Source: Kaistella solincola (GTDB lineage: Bacteria; Bacteroidota; Bacteroidia; Flavobacteriales; Weeksellaceae). Taken from it: a stretch of DNA of 64,000 nt. The notes under the pieces are model-generated. The model was not told where the DNA came from, did not search any database, and was given only the letters and a program-made list of their open reading frames with translations. The stretch's first letter is position 1, and every line of letters begins with the position of its first letter. Both the position numbers and the translations under genes were made by a program. The DNA lies in NCBI RefSeq assembly GCF_000812875.1, contig NZ_JSYK01000004.1, positions 1-64,000 of the forward strand, read 5' to 3'. Positions 8,983-17,861 of the stretch are shown here, piece after piece.

Positions 8983-10542
8983 TTAATTGGAATAGCTCAT
9001 CAGTTCTTCTTTTTTAGAATTCACCATTTTGTATTCTAAATATTTAAAGGAATCGCGTGGGATGATGGTGACCCATTTTTTGTATTTCAGGTACCATTTC
9101 ATCTGGATGCTCATCATTCCTTTGGTTAAATAAGCTTCCACAAACGGGTGAACATGAAGGAAAACCTTGCCTTTTTCGGTTTGAATAAGGTTTCTAATCA
9201 CTTCTTCCATTCTTTCTACCACCACAATTGGTGCTAAGATTTCACCGTCAATGTTCGGGTTGTCTTCTTTGGTTTTAATCTGCTTTTCCGGGCGTGTACG
9301 TTGGCGTGTAAGTTGAATGAGACCAAATTTGCTCGGAGGCAAGATTTTGTGTCTTGCTTTATCGCGCTGCATTTCGGTTTTAAAATGTTCGTAGAGGTCG
9401 CGGCGGTGATCCGGGTTGATCATGTCGATAAAATCTACGACGATAATTCCGCCCATGTCGCGTAAACGCAGCTGACGCGCGATTTCTGTCGCCGCCATTT
9501 TATTGACGTTCAGTGCGTGTTCTTTGCTAGATGCGCCGCCGCCGGAAAGGTTATTTCCGGAATTTACATCGATGACGTGCAAAGCTTCGGTATGTTCAAT
9601 AACCAAATAAGCGCCTTTGGAGCTCGGAATATTTACGTGTTTACCGAAACTCTGTTTCAGCTGTTTTTCCACGTTATAATATTCCATCAAAGGAATTGGT
9701 TTATCGTAAAACTGCACGATATTCTTGCGTTCCGGTGCAATGACTTCAAGATAATTGCGCATATCGTCCACCATTTGCTCGTCGTCGCAGTAGATGTTTA
9801 CAAAATCGGCATTGAAATTATCGCGTAAAATGGACGAAGCTTTATCTTCTTCGCTTAAAACCTTGCTTGGAACCTTGTTTTTCTGCAGATTTTTAAAAGC
9901 AGTTTCCCATTTCTGAATCAGCTGATTCATGTCGTTGTGGAGTTCTGCTACTTTTTTGCCTTCGGCTACGGTTCTTATAATTACGCCGAAACCTTCGGGT
10001 TTAATGCTTTCAATCAGCGTACGGAGTCTTTCTTTTTCTTCGCCGCTACCTATTTTTTTCGAAATAGAAACACTTTTGTCGAACGGAATTAAAACCAGAA
10101 ATCTTCCGGTAAGGGAAATTTGTGTTGAAATCCGCGGACCTTTAGTGGAAATTGGTTCTTTGGTGATTTGCAGGATTACGCTGTCGTCTTTAGCCAGAAC
10201 TTTTTCGATAATTCCGTTTTTAGGAATTTCCTTTTGAACTTCGAAATTTTTCAGCGAAGAAGTCTGCTGTTTTTTCGAAACGGTATCGTGAAGAAATTTT
10301 TTGTAGGTGAGAAATTGCGGGCCGAGATCCTGATAGTGCAGAAAAGCATCTTTTTCATAACCGATGCTTACAAATGCCGAATTAAGGTTCGGAGCCAGTT
10401 TTTTTACTTTACCGATAAACAGGTCGCCCACCACGAAATCTCTTTTGTCTTCCTCTTCGTGAAGTTCAAAGAGGCGGCCGTCTTCGAGCAGAGCTATTTT
10501 GGACTGCGTACCTTCATGTGATATTATCAGTTCTTTTTTCAT
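8983..10542 (-). CDS. rng: Ribonuclease E/G family endoribonuclease
   Basis: 519 residues. An N-terminal S1 domain (residues about 35-110) is followed by the RNase E/G catalytic core. The DNase I-like subdomain carries the magnesium-binding Asp in HVIDVNSGN and GGIIVVDFIDM. The length matches RNase G rather than RNase E, with no long C-terminal scaffold. The short linker lacks a clear CPxC zinc-link. It acts in rRNA maturation and mRNA decay. It lies downstream of HU and a tiny basic protein on the same strand, the usual flavobacterial neighbourhood as I recall it. Confidence 0.93.
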   Translation of the reverse strand: MKKELIISHEGTQSKIALLEDGRLFELHEEEDKRDFVVGDLFIGKVKKLAPNLNSAFVSIGYEKDAFLHYQDLGPQFLTYKKFLHDTVSKKQQTSSLKNFEVQKEIPKNGIIEKVLAKDDSVILQITKEPISTKGPRISTQISLTGRFLVLIPFDKSVSISKKIGSGEEKERLRTLIESIKPEGFGVIIRTVAEGKKVAELHNDMNQLIQKWETAFKNLQKNKVPSKVLSEEDKASSILRDNFNADFVNIYCDDEQMVDDMRNYLEVIAPERKNIVQFYDKPIPLMEYYNVEKQLKQSFGKHVNIPSSKGAYLVIEHTEALHVIDVNSGNNLSGGGASSKEHALNVNKMAATEIARQLRLRDMGGIIVVDFIDMINPDHRRDLYEHFKTEMQRDKARHKILPPSKFGLIQLTRQRTRPEKQIKTKEDNPNIDGEILAPIVVVERMEEVIRNLIQTEKGKVFLHVHPFVEAYLTKGMMSIQMKWYLKYKKWVTIIPRDSFKYLEYKMVNSKKEELMSYSN

Positions 10543-10782
10543 TCTGTTTGGTAGTGATTAAAATAATTGAGGATAACTTTCATTTCGAAAATTCAAAACA
10601 AAATCACTCAATTTTTTTAATAGATGTGTTTTCTTTTGTTTTTGGGTAAGGAAAAGCAAAAATCCGTCGTAAAAATACTAAATATTCGCCGTTTACCGCT
10701 GGATAAAAACAAAAATATAGTCGGTGAAATTTATACGAATAAAAACACCAACTATATTAATATATTGTAAATCGCAAAGAGA

Positions 10783-10872
10783 TTATTTTTTCTTGTGTCT
10801 GTTTGCTCTTCTTCTTTTCTTTCTTTTGTGGGTCGCAACCTTATGTCTTTTTCTTTTCTTTCCGCTTGGCAT
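10783..10872 (-). CDS. Tiny very basic protein (29 residues), probably ribosome- or RNA-associated
   Basis: ATG at 10872, stop TAA at 10783-10785. The chain begins MPSGKKRKRHKV and ends RRRANRHKKK, with about two thirds Lys, Arg or His. It lies between HU and RNase G on the same strand. The composition is like that of small ribosomal proteins such as THX or L34. I recall near-identical short ORFs at this place in other Flavobacteriia, usually annotated hypothetical, but cannot check. A new or lineage-specific ribosomal protein is an inference. Confidence 0.75.
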   Translation of the reverse strand: MPSGKKRKRHKVATHKRKKRRRANRHKKK

Positions 10873-10937
10873 AATTTAATTTTTTAGGTTTGTAACGTAT
10901 ATTTCTTTTGTTAATTGTTGAGTTCGTATTATAAAGA

Positions 10938-11228
10938 CTATTTTACTGCAACTTTCGTTTTTACTTTCTCTACAAAGGTTTTTGAAGGTTTGAAAGCCGG
11001 TATATTGTGTGCAGGAATTTCGATTGCTGTGTTCTTAGAAATGTTTCTTCCGGTCTTCGCAGCTCTGGTTTTAATGATGAATGATCCAAAACCTCTTAAA
11101 TAAACATTGTCCCCATTGTACATTGATGTTCTGATCTCCTGCATAAAAGCTTCTATAACCTTCTGTGTTTCATTCTTTTCAGTCCCCAATTTATTTGATA
11201 TGGTATTCACCAATTCTGCCTTTGTCAT
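10938..11228 (-). CDS. HU family DNA-binding protein
   Basis: 96 residues, the standard length for HU/IHF. The N-terminal helices (TKAELVNTISNKLG) are followed by the beta-ribbon arm (GFGSFIIKTRAAKTGRN). The Pro intercalation region reads NTAIEIPAHNIPAFKPSK. It is a nucleoid-associated protein that bends and compacts DNA. Its promoter overlaps the start of the divergent mutY gene. Confidence 0.95.
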   Translation of the reverse strand: MTKAELVNTISNKLGTEKNETQKVIEAFMQEIRTSMYNGDNVYLRGFGSFIIKTRAAKTGRNISKNTAIEIPAHNIPAFKPSKTFVEKVKTKVAVK

Positions 11229-11256
11229 TCCTTTATTTATTTATATTTTTGGTGTG

Positions 11257-11285
11257 CAAATATAATAACTATTTTTGAAAACAAA
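11257..11285 (-). promoter_or_regulatory. HU promoter, overlapping the mutY start
   Basis: On the minus strand TATATTTG (11257-11264) matches the -7 consensus TAnnTTTG. TTTG (11285-11282) lies 17 bp upstream, near the expected -33 place. The whole promoter sits over the first codons of mutY, so the divergent genes probably compete for RNA polymerase. Confidence 0.6.
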
Positions 11286-12324
11286 AAAACAAAATGCTGA
11301 TTTTCTTCACGTTGGTCGCAACCTGCTTGGCTGGTATCACATCCACGGACGCGATTTGCCATTTCGAAAAACCAACGATCCATACAAAATCTGGATCTGT
11401 GAAATCATTTTTCAGCAAACCCGCATCGAACAGGGTTTAAATCACTACAACCGTTTCATCCAAAGATTTCCCGATGTGCAGACTTTAGCAGCGGCGTCCA
11501 CCGACGAAGTGCTATTATATTGGAAAGGTTTAGGTTACTATTCACGCGCTTTGAATTTACACCACGCGGCGCAACAAATTTTAACGGCTTTTCAGGGTAA
11601 TTTTCCCGAAAAATATGAAGATATTTTAAGCCTGAAAGGCGTGGGGAAGTACACGGCAGCCGCGATTTCCAGTATTTGTTTCGGTGAAAACATTCCGGCG
11701 GTAGACGGCAATTTTTACCGCGTTTTGTCGCGAATTTTTGCGGATGATTTCGATATTTCGAGTTCAAAAGCCTTCGGCTATTTTTCCGCGCTTGCTTTGC
11801 AAATGATGCCCGAAGGCGAAGCCGGTCATTTTAATGAAGCGATGATGGATTTGGGTTCCGCCATTTGCAAACCGAAAAATCCGCTCTGCGAAAGCTGTCC
11901 TTTAAATGATGACTGTCTCGCATTTCAGTTTGGAAAAGTGCAGGATTTTCCGGTGAAAACCAAAAAGACAAAAGCTACAGATTTGGAACTGAAATATTCT
12001 TTCGTGGAATTCAACGGAATTTTTTTGGTACGCCAAAGAAAAGAAGATTTTATCTGGAAAAAACTTTATGAATTTCCGGAAAAAACACCCGTTGAATGGG
12101 CAGAATTTGTCATTAACCAAAAAAGGGTTTCGCATAAACTGACGCACAAAAATCTCATGATAATTTTCGACCATGTAAAACTTCCGTCTTTGCAGATTTT
12201 ACAAAAATTTGCCGCTAAAGAAGGATATTTTTTATTTTCAGCGGAACAAGCCCGGCAAAAATCTTTCCCGAAACCATTGCAGAATTTTTTAGAAAGCATA
12301 TTTCCGCAAACGGAAATGGTTTAA
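11275..12324 (+). CDS. mutY: A/G-specific adenine DNA glycosylase MutY
   Basis: 349 residues. The HhH-GPD domain has GRDLPFR near residue 26, the catalytic Glu in CEIIFQQTR, the helix-hairpin-helix LKGVGKYTAAAI and the catalytic Asp in VDGNFYRV. The 4Fe-4S loop is C-x6-C-x2-C-x5-C (CKPKNPLCESCPLNDDC). The C-terminal NUDIX-like domain recognises 8-oxoG. It removes A opposite 8-oxoG. The best start is TTG at 11275, since no in-frame ATG precedes the conserved N-terminus. TATTTTTG at 11270-11277 resembles a -7 element but overlaps this start, so the true transcript may begin further upstream. Confidence 0.93.
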   Translation: MKTKKQNADFLHVGRNLLGWYHIHGRDLPFRKTNDPYKIWICEIIFQQTRIEQGLNHYNRFIQRFPDVQTLAAASTDEVLLYWKGLGYYSRALNLHHAAQQILTAFQGNFPEKYEDILSLKGVGKYTAAAISSICFGENIPAVDGNFYRVLSRIFADDFDISSSKAFGYFSALALQMMPEGEAGHFNEAMMDLGSAICKPKNPLCESCPLNDDCLAFQFGKVQDFPVKTKKTKATDLELKYSFVEFNGIFLVRQRKEDFIWKKLYEFPEKTPVEWAEFVINQKRVSHKLTHKNLMIIFDHVKLPSLQILQKFAAKEGYFLFSAEQARQKSFPKPLQNFLESIFPQTEMV

Positions 12325-12386
12325 ATTTTCCCCAAAACACTCCATATATGATACTTTAAATTAAAAGTAATTCGTATTTTTGCGCA

Positions 12387-12941
12387 ATGTTTAAAAAACT
12401 CATTTTCACTTTTTTAGGATTCGTTTTGTTTTCCTGTTCGGAAGACCCAAAACCAAAACCTTCAGGTGAACTTCGGCTGGAATATCCGGAAGCTAAATAC
12501 CAGACTTTCATCTCGCCATGCAATTTTTCTTTCGATTATTCGACTTTTGCAACTGTGCGCGACGCGAAACAGCCGTGCTGGTATTATATAGAATATCCGG
12601 CGATGAAAGCCAAGGTTTTTGTGACCTATTTTCCCATAAAAAACGATTTCGACCGTCACGTGAAGGAATCCGAGAAAATGGTTTACGAACATACCATAAA
12701 AGCCAGCGCCATAGATACCAAATCTTTCAGCTATCCGGAACGTAAGGTGTACGGCAATTTTTATGAGCTGAAAGGTCCTACGGCGAGCAATCTGCAGTTT
12801 TTCGTTACCGATTCTACGCGTCATTACGTTACGGCAAATCTCTATTTCAATTCGCGGCCAAAACCAGATTCTCTGGCGCCTGCGGTAGATTATATTAAAA
12901 AAGACTTACTTCACTTGATCGATACTTTCGAGTGGAAATAA
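12387..12941 (+). CDS. gldD: Gliding motility lipoprotein GldD
   Basis: 184 residues. A signal with lipobox (LFSC, Cys about 17) is followed by an all-beta-looking domain matching GldD (ISPCNFSFDYS, QPCWYYIEYP, NFYELKGPTASN). GldD is essential for flavobacterial gliding and type IX secretion in F. johnsoniae. The usual neighbours ssb and gldE are not here, although mutY precedes it as in relatives. TATTTTTG at 12375-12382 may be a -7 element but lies only 4 bp before the ATG. Confidence 0.93.
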   Translation: MFKKLIFTFLGFVLFSCSEDPKPKPSGELRLEYPEAKYQTFISPCNFSFDYSTFATVRDAKQPCWYYIEYPAMKAKVFVTYFPIKNDFDRHVKESEKMVYEHTIKASAIDTKSFSYPERKVYGNFYELKGPTASNLQFFVTDSTRHYVTANLYFNSRPKPDSLAPAVDYIKKDLLHLIDTFEWK

Positions 12942-12963
12942 AAATTAGAATAAAAGAAATTAT

Positions 12964-13884
12964 ATGAAATTATTAGTTGTGGGCTCTGTTGCCTTCGATG
13001 CTATCGAAACTCCATTTGGTAAAACCGATAAAATTTTGGGCGGTGCCGCTACGTATATCAGCTTAACTTCCTCCATATTGAATGTAGAATCCGGCATTGT
13101 TTCTGTAGTCGGTGGCGATTTTCCGCAAAAAGACCTTGATATGCTGACCGACCGCGGCATCAACATTGAAGGACTCGAAATCGTAAAAGACGGAAAAACC
13201 TTCTTTTGGAGCGGAAAATATCACAACGATTTGAATTCCCGCGACACTTTGGTTACCGAAGTCAACGTTTTGGAAAACTTTGAACCAAAAATTCCGGCGT
13301 CGATGCAGGACGCAGAGATTTTACTTTTGGGAAATCTGCATCCCGGAGTGCAACTTTCAGTTTTGGAAAAAATGGAAGCGCGACCGAAATTGGTGATTTT
13401 AGACACCATGAATTTCTGGATGGATACCGCGTGGGATCTTTTGGTGAAAATAATCGGTAAAACCGACGTTATCACGATTAACGATGAAGAAGCGCGCCAA
13501 TTAACCGGCGAATATTCATTGGTTAAAGCCGCGAAAAAAATCCACAAAATGGGACCACAGTTTGTCATCATCAAAAAAGGTGAGCACGGCGCTTTGCTTT
13601 TCGGCGATGACAAAATTTTCGCAATTCCGGCATTGCCTTTAGAAGAAGTTTTTGATCCGACCGGCGCGGGCGACACGTTCGCAGGCGGATTTGCTGCTTA
13701 TCTGGCGAAAAAAGAAAACTTCAGTTTTGAAACCATGAAATCTGCACTGATTGTTGGTTCTGCAATGGCGTCATTCGCGGTGGAAAAATTCGGGACCGAC
13801 AGACTGCAGGAAGTTACGCAAAGTGAAATGACAACCAGAATCCAGGATTTTAAAGAATTAACCGCTTTTGAAGTTGAAGTTTAA
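12964..13884 (+). CDS. PfkB family sugar/nucleoside kinase
   Basis: 306 residues. Ribokinase-fold signatures are GGAATY near residue 28 and the anion-hole/catalytic motif DPTGAGDTFAGGFAAY near residue 226. It transfers phosphate from ATP to a sugar or nucleoside. The substrate cannot be read from the sequence. It starts 22 bp after gldD and may share its transcript. A short TGCT-loop-AGCA hairpin with a T-run near 13926-13947 may end it. Confidence 0.88.
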   Translation: MKLLVVGSVAFDAIETPFGKTDKILGGAATYISLTSSILNVESGIVSVVGGDFPQKDLDMLTDRGINIEGLEIVKDGKTFFWSGKYHNDLNSRDTLVTEVNVLENFEPKIPASMQDAEILLLGNLHPGVQLSVLEKMEARPKLVILDTMNFWMDTAWDLLVKIIGKTDVITINDEEARQLTGEYSLVKAAKKIHKMGPQFVIIKKGEHGALLFGDDKIFAIPALPLEEVFDPTGAGDTFAGGFAAYLAKKENFSFETMKSALIVGSAMASFAVEKFGTDRLQEVTQSEMTTRIQDFKELTAFEVEV

Positions 13885-13974
13885 CCTTCCGCAACAATCT
13901 GCATCTTTAAAAGATAAATTTTACCTGCTAAAACAGCATTTTTTTCTGTTTTACATTTAATTAAGAAAGAATAT

Positions 13975-15804
13975 ATGAATAAATTTTTTGGCTTCGTTGC
14001 ACTGTTTGGTCTTGCCAGCACGCTTTCTGCGCAATATATGATCATCGGGAACGACAGTATTTCGCTGAACCAGTTTAAAACCGAATACAAATATGGCCTG
14101 GAAAATGCCGGAATTGAAAAAACCATCGCTTCTACCCAGAATTTCCATTTGTTCCAGCAGTTTGCAGCGGAGAAAAAAGCTGATACTTTGGCAAGTTTCC
14201 GGGAAAAAATGGCCGAAAAGGAGGCAGAATTACGCAGCAAATTTTTCTTTCCATCTCAGGTCATCGATCCGATTTTGAATGGTTATATCAAAGACAACCA
14301 AACCGAAAAGGAAGTTCAGGTTTTTATCTTAGAGAAAAAAGCTGGCGACACCAATAATTATCAGCAGGTTTACAACGATGTGAAAGCCGGAAAGCTGACG
14401 ATGGAAGAGGCCATTACCAAATACACGCAGGGCAGTGGAAAAGCGCTTTACATCAAACCCGGAAGTCTCGATAATTTGATGTACAACGAGGTGAAAACAG
14501 CCGCGAACAATACCTACACGAAATTTTTCGATACGCCGTCTTACGTTGGTTTTGCTAAAGTTCTGAACTCGCGCCCAAGTTTGGGTTATTTGGTTTTCGG
14601 AACCATTACTTTTCCAAAAAATGAAAATGCAGCCGAATTGCAGCAAAAAATTTATGCGGATTTAAAAGCCGGAAAAAGTTTTCAGGAAGTCGCTAAATTA
14701 TACGGTGCGAACGAAAATGAAAAGCAAAACGGCGGTGTAATCCTGGGTTCACCAACTTTACCTAATGAAGTTTACGAACTTTTCAAAGGTCAGAAAGCAG
14801 GTTATTATACGCCGGAACCGGTTTTGTACAACGACAATTATTACGTTTTCAATCTGTACAGCGTAGATCCTTATGTTTTAAATGAAAAGAACCGCGCTTT
14901 TTTACTGCGCGAAATGAACAGTACGCTGTATGCGGAATTGGTGCAGGATAAACTGATTGAATACCTGAAAAGCGATGCGACATTTAAAGAATTTCCGGCC
15001 TTTCAGCAGGTAAAAAAATCGTATGCGAACTTTGCCGCAGCTAAAGATTCTGAAATTTTATACCAATATAAGAAGCAAAAAGTTACCGTTGGAGATCTGC
15101 GTAAAATGCTCGGCGACAAAAAAGATGAAGCTGCAAAACTTTCGCCCACCATGTGGTCTGAAGCTTTAACCAATGTAAATTCTCAGGATTTACTGCGTAT
15201 TTACAGCCAGAATTTTATTGAAATAAAAGAAGTAAAAGCGCAGCTGGCTGAATTTAAAAAAGGATTGTATTCGGATTTTATTTTAACCAAATATCTTTCC
15301 GAAGAAATCGCGAAACACCCGGAATGGCTCACCGAATATTACAACCAGAACAAGAGTAAATTTATGTGGGGCGAAAGGGCAGACGGCCGTGTAGCCATCA
15401 TTGCTGATCCAAAACTGGTAAAAGAAATTTCAAAAGAAATAAAAACCCAGAAAGGCTGGGAAGCCATGAAAACGAAATACGGTGGGAAGCTGAACGATCA
15501 AAAGCAGATTTTAGTTGCTTTCGAAACGGGCGAAATGGCAAAAGAAGCCGAAGTTTTCACGAAATATAAAGTTCCGTTTAAAACCGGAGTTTTTAAGGCT
15601 GAAGTTGGCGCAAGAACGCTTGTAATTGCAATTGATAAAATTTTGGCGCCGGAGCAAATGTCTCAACAGGACGCAATTGAAGAAATAAAAGATGCAGTGA
15701 ACGAGCAGAAAATGAATGAGATTATTGCAACGCAGAAAGCGAAGACGAAAATCTCCGTTCAGCCCGAATTTATGAAGGATTTGGAGAAGAACTTTAAGAA
15801 ATAA
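13975..15804 (+). CDS. Periplasmic peptidyl-prolyl isomerase (parvulin type), long form
   Basis: 609 residues with a signal peptide (ASTLSAQ). Parvulin-like rotamase sequence spans about residues 195-290 (LGYLVFGTITFPK ... GGVILGSPTLPNEVYELFKGQKAGYYT). The rest is helical, SurA/PrsA-like chaperone scaffold. A weaker second rotamase-like segment is around residues 105-190. Probably helps fold outer-membrane and secreted proteins. It is followed 65 bp later by a SurA-like gene. Confidence 0.88.
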   Translation: MNKFFGFVALFGLASTLSAQYMIIGNDSISLNQFKTEYKYGLENAGIEKTIASTQNFHLFQQFAAEKKADTLASFREKMAEKEAELRSKFFFPSQVIDPILNGYIKDNQTEKEVQVFILEKKAGDTNNYQQVYNDVKAGKLTMEEAITKYTQGSGKALYIKPGSLDNLMYNEVKTAANNTYTKFFDTPSYVGFAKVLNSRPSLGYLVFGTITFPKNENAAELQQKIYADLKAGKSFQEVAKLYGANENEKQNGGVILGSPTLPNEVYELFKGQKAGYYTPEPVLYNDNYYVFNLYSVDPYVLNEKNRAFLLREMNSTLYAELVQDKLIEYLKSDATFKEFPAFQQVKKSYANFAAAKDSEILYQYKKQKVTVGDLRKMLGDKKDEAAKLSPTMWSEALTNVNSQDLLRIYSQNFIEIKEVKAQLAEFKKGLYSDFILTKYLSEEIAKHPEWLTEYYNQNKSKFMWGERADGRVAIIADPKLVKEISKEIKTQKGWEAMKTKYGGKLNDQKQILVAFETGEMAKEAEVFTKYKVPFKTGVFKAEVGARTLVIAIDKILAPEQMSQQDAIEEIKDAVNEQKMNEIIATQKAKTKISVQPEFMKDLEKNFKK

Positions 15805-15869
15805 TTATAATAAAAAATGCAGATTATTTCGATTAGAATGATAATTTTGCAAGTCCTTAAAAATTAGAT

Positions 15870-17246
15870 ATGAACAAGAACATTAAAAATATTTTTCTAC
15901 TCACCGTACTGATGCTGTTTTTCGGCATCACAATCGAAGCGCAATCTAAGTTGAAAGCGGGTGATTTGGTCGACGGAATTGCTGTGGTGGTTGGTGACGA
16001 AATTATTTTGGAATCTGATATCGCAGAGCAGGCGAACTATGCAAAACTGCAGGGTGGCGCAGTGCCGAACCGCTGCGATTTCGTGGAAAGTATTGTAAAC
16101 AACAAACTTTTGATCTACGAAGCAAAACGCGATACCTTGATTGAAAACCGTTCTGCAATGCTGAAAGAAAATGCAAACCAGAAATACAACCAGATTTTAG
16201 GGCAGTTTCCGGACGAAAAAGCAATGTTGGCGCAATATAAATTCCGTACCTCGTACGAGATGAAAAACGCCATCGAAAAAATTGATACCGACAACTATTA
16301 CGGACAGAGCAAATTTGCGAGAATTACCGAAAAAGCCGACGTTACACCAAATGAGGTAACCGACTTCTACAACACGTTCAAATTTCAGCTGCCGGCGGTA
16401 AAAGATGAAGTTTCACTTTCGCAAATCACCATGTATCCAAAACTGACGACCGCGCATAAAGATGAAATCATCGGAAAGCTGAATAAAATCAAACAGGACA
16501 TTCTTGCAGGTGAATCTTTTGAAAGTCAGGCAAGAATTTATTCCGATGATCCGGGCTCTGCTTCGAAAGGTGGTTTGTACACCAATATTTCGAAAGGAAA
16601 AATGGTAAAACAGTTTGAAGCTGCAGCGCTGAATTTGGCGGAAGGTGAAATTTCCGAGCCGGTAGAATCTGATTTTGGGTATCACCTGATTCAGCTTGTG
16701 AAAAAAAGCGGTAAAAATTATGACGCGCGCCACATTCTTCTGAAAGCGGAACCAAACGACGAAGAAATCGCGGCGGCGAAAAATGAGCTGGACAGCATCA
16801 GAACTTTGGTTATCGAAGGGAAATTAAGCTTTAAAGATGCGGCATACCGTTTTTCTGATGACAAGCAAACGAAATTTAATGCAGGAATCATGACCTCGCC
16901 GGAAGACGGATCTGATAAAATTGAAAAACTTAATTTGCCACCGACCATTTCTTACCAGATTGCAGGTTTGAACAAAGGTGACATCACCGAAGTTTTTCAG
17001 GATACCGCGCAACAGGACCGCAAAACCGTAACCATTGTAAAGGTTGACGATGTTATCGCCGCTCACCAGCTGGACATTGCCACGGATTACGACCGGATTA
17101 AGCAAATGGCGCTGAACAAAAAGAAAAATGAAATGGTGGAAAAATGGGTGAAAGAAAAACTGCCGACCATTTTTATCTCCATCAACGACCGATATAAAGA
17201 CTGCACTTTCAAAACCGACATCCGGAAATTAAACGCTTCGAATTAA
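15870..17246 (+). CDS. SurA-like peptidyl-prolyl isomerase and chaperone
   Basis: 458 residues with a signal peptide (GITIEAQ). The SurA_N region starts VDGIAVVVGDEIILESDI. The first parvulin domain is about residues 178-275 (EVSLSQITMYP ... ISEPVESDFGYHLIQL) and the second follows (YDARHILLKAEP, residues about 285-390). It is the periplasmic chaperone for beta-barrel proteins. Its last codons and terminator are duplicated about 300 bp downstream. Confidence 0.9.
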   Translation: MNKNIKNIFLLTVLMLFFGITIEAQSKLKAGDLVDGIAVVVGDEIILESDIAEQANYAKLQGGAVPNRCDFVESIVNNKLLIYEAKRDTLIENRSAMLKENANQKYNQILGQFPDEKAMLAQYKFRTSYEMKNAIEKIDTDNYYGQSKFARITEKADVTPNEVTDFYNTFKFQLPAVKDEVSLSQITMYPKLTTAHKDEIIGKLNKIKQDILAGESFESQARIYSDDPGSASKGGLYTNISKGKMVKQFEAAALNLAEGEISEPVESDFGYHLIQLVKKSGKNYDARHILLKAEPNDEEIAAAKNELDSIRTLVIEGKLSFKDAAYRFSDDKQTKFNAGIMTSPEDGSDKIEKLNLPPTISYQIAGLNKGDITEVFQDTAQQDRKTVTIVKVDDVIAAHQLDIATDYDRIKQMALNKKKNEMVEKWVKEKLPTIFISINDRYKDCTFKTDIRKLNASN

Positions 17247-17279
17247 AAATGAATCTCTGCTAAGGCAGAGATTTTTTTT
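17199..17279 (+). repeat. surA-like gene tail plus terminator, copy 1 of a direct repeat
   Basis: Contains the last codons of the SurA-like gene and its terminator: ATCTCTGC (17253-17260), TAAG loop, GCAGAGAT (17265-17272), T-run. The same stretch recurs at 17497-17578 with few differences. Confidence 0.8.
17253..17279 (+). terminator. Terminator of the SurA-like gene
   Basis: An 8-bp perfect stem with a 4-nt loop, followed by eight T. Confidence 0.85.
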
Positions 17280-17312
17280 GCCGCTTCAAGGGCGTTGTGT
17301 AAACTTCTAAGG

Positions 17313-17485
17313 TTTCGACAAGCTCAGCCTGACTTTGCCAAATGACGAAGATTTTTTTAAATTTTTTTGCCGTTATAATTGCATTTTTTTGCATTCTCAG
17401 TTTTGGAAAGCGTTGCCATATTATCGATGCGAATTTGATTCAATAATTATTAAATCAGAAAGTCAGTCTGAGCTCGTCGAAGACT
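17313..17485. repeat. REP-like inverted repeat pair
   Basis: TTTCGACAAGCTCAGCCTGA (17313-17332) is repeated in inverted form as GTCAGTCTGAGCTCGTCGAA (about 17462-17481), with a few mismatches. The spacer of about 125 bp has no ORF and includes GCATTTTTTTGCATT. The TTCGACAAGCTCAG word is like widespread intergenic REP sequences. The element lies between two copies of the surA-like gene tail, as if its arrival duplicated that tail. Confidence 0.65.
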
Positions 17486-17496
17486 TTTATTATTAA

Positions 17497-17578
17497 GACT
17501 GCGCTTTTAAAACCGACATCCGGAAATTAAACGCTTCAAATTAAAAATGAGTCTCTGCTTCGGCGGAGATTTTTTTTT
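17497..17578 (+). repeat. surA-like gene tail plus terminator, copy 2
   Basis: A near-copy of 17199-17279 displaced by 298 bp. It includes the words ACCGACATCCGGAAATTAAA and a terminator TCTCTGC-TTCG-GCGGAGA followed by T8. The terminator stem differs from copy 1 but still pairs (one G-T pair). Confidence 0.8.
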
Positions 17579-17625
17579 GGAGTTTGTACGAGAAAAGTTT
17601 TTTTTCAGGGAGCGGGAAAGTTGTG

Positions 17626-17633
17626 TATATTTG
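17626..17633 (+). promoter_or_regulatory. -7 element upstream of the S1 protease
   Basis: TATATTTG matches TAnnTTTG exactly. Transcription would begin a few bases downstream, just where the broken 5' part of the protease reading frame opens. Confidence 0.45.
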
Positions 17634-17637
17634 AGAG

Positions 17638-17823
17638 TTAGCAATAATTAAAACTTTTAATAGGTTTAAGAAAAATATAACAGATATTATAGGCAATGAG
17701 AATGTTATTTTTGAGTCTTGTAAAAATTCATTTAAAGAATTAAAAAATGTAATGTTTAGTTTGAATGATTATAAGATGAATCCTTCTAATAAATATCAAA
17801 AAATTTTAACGCCTATGCTTTAA
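17638..17823 (+). pseudogene. 5' part of the S1 protease gene, out of frame with the rest
   Basis: An open frame without a usable ATG near its beginning (LAIIKTFNRFKKNITDIIG ...) ends at TAA 17821-17823. Adding one A to the six-A run at 17798-17803 would join it to the downstream frame (KNFNAYALIDSENIVKVE) that leads into the protease at 17862. So the gene either lost one A or the assembly has a homopolymer error. The stretch is probably the pro-region. Confidence 0.6.
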
Positions 17824-17861
17824 TAGATTCTGAGAATATAGTTAAGGTTGAGCTTGAAGAC

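Larger units (their letters stand above)
17280..17640. other. Intergenic stretch without a gene
   Basis: Holds the REP-like inverted repeat (17313-17485), the second copy of the surA-like tail with a terminator (17497-17578) and the promoter-like TATATTTG of the following protease. I see no coding sequence. Confidence 0.6.

Noticed and set aside
17199-17578. Insertion sequence between the two gene-tail copies
   Set aside because: No transposase, and the segment is only about 300 bp; a REP/MITE-like repeat is the most that can be said.
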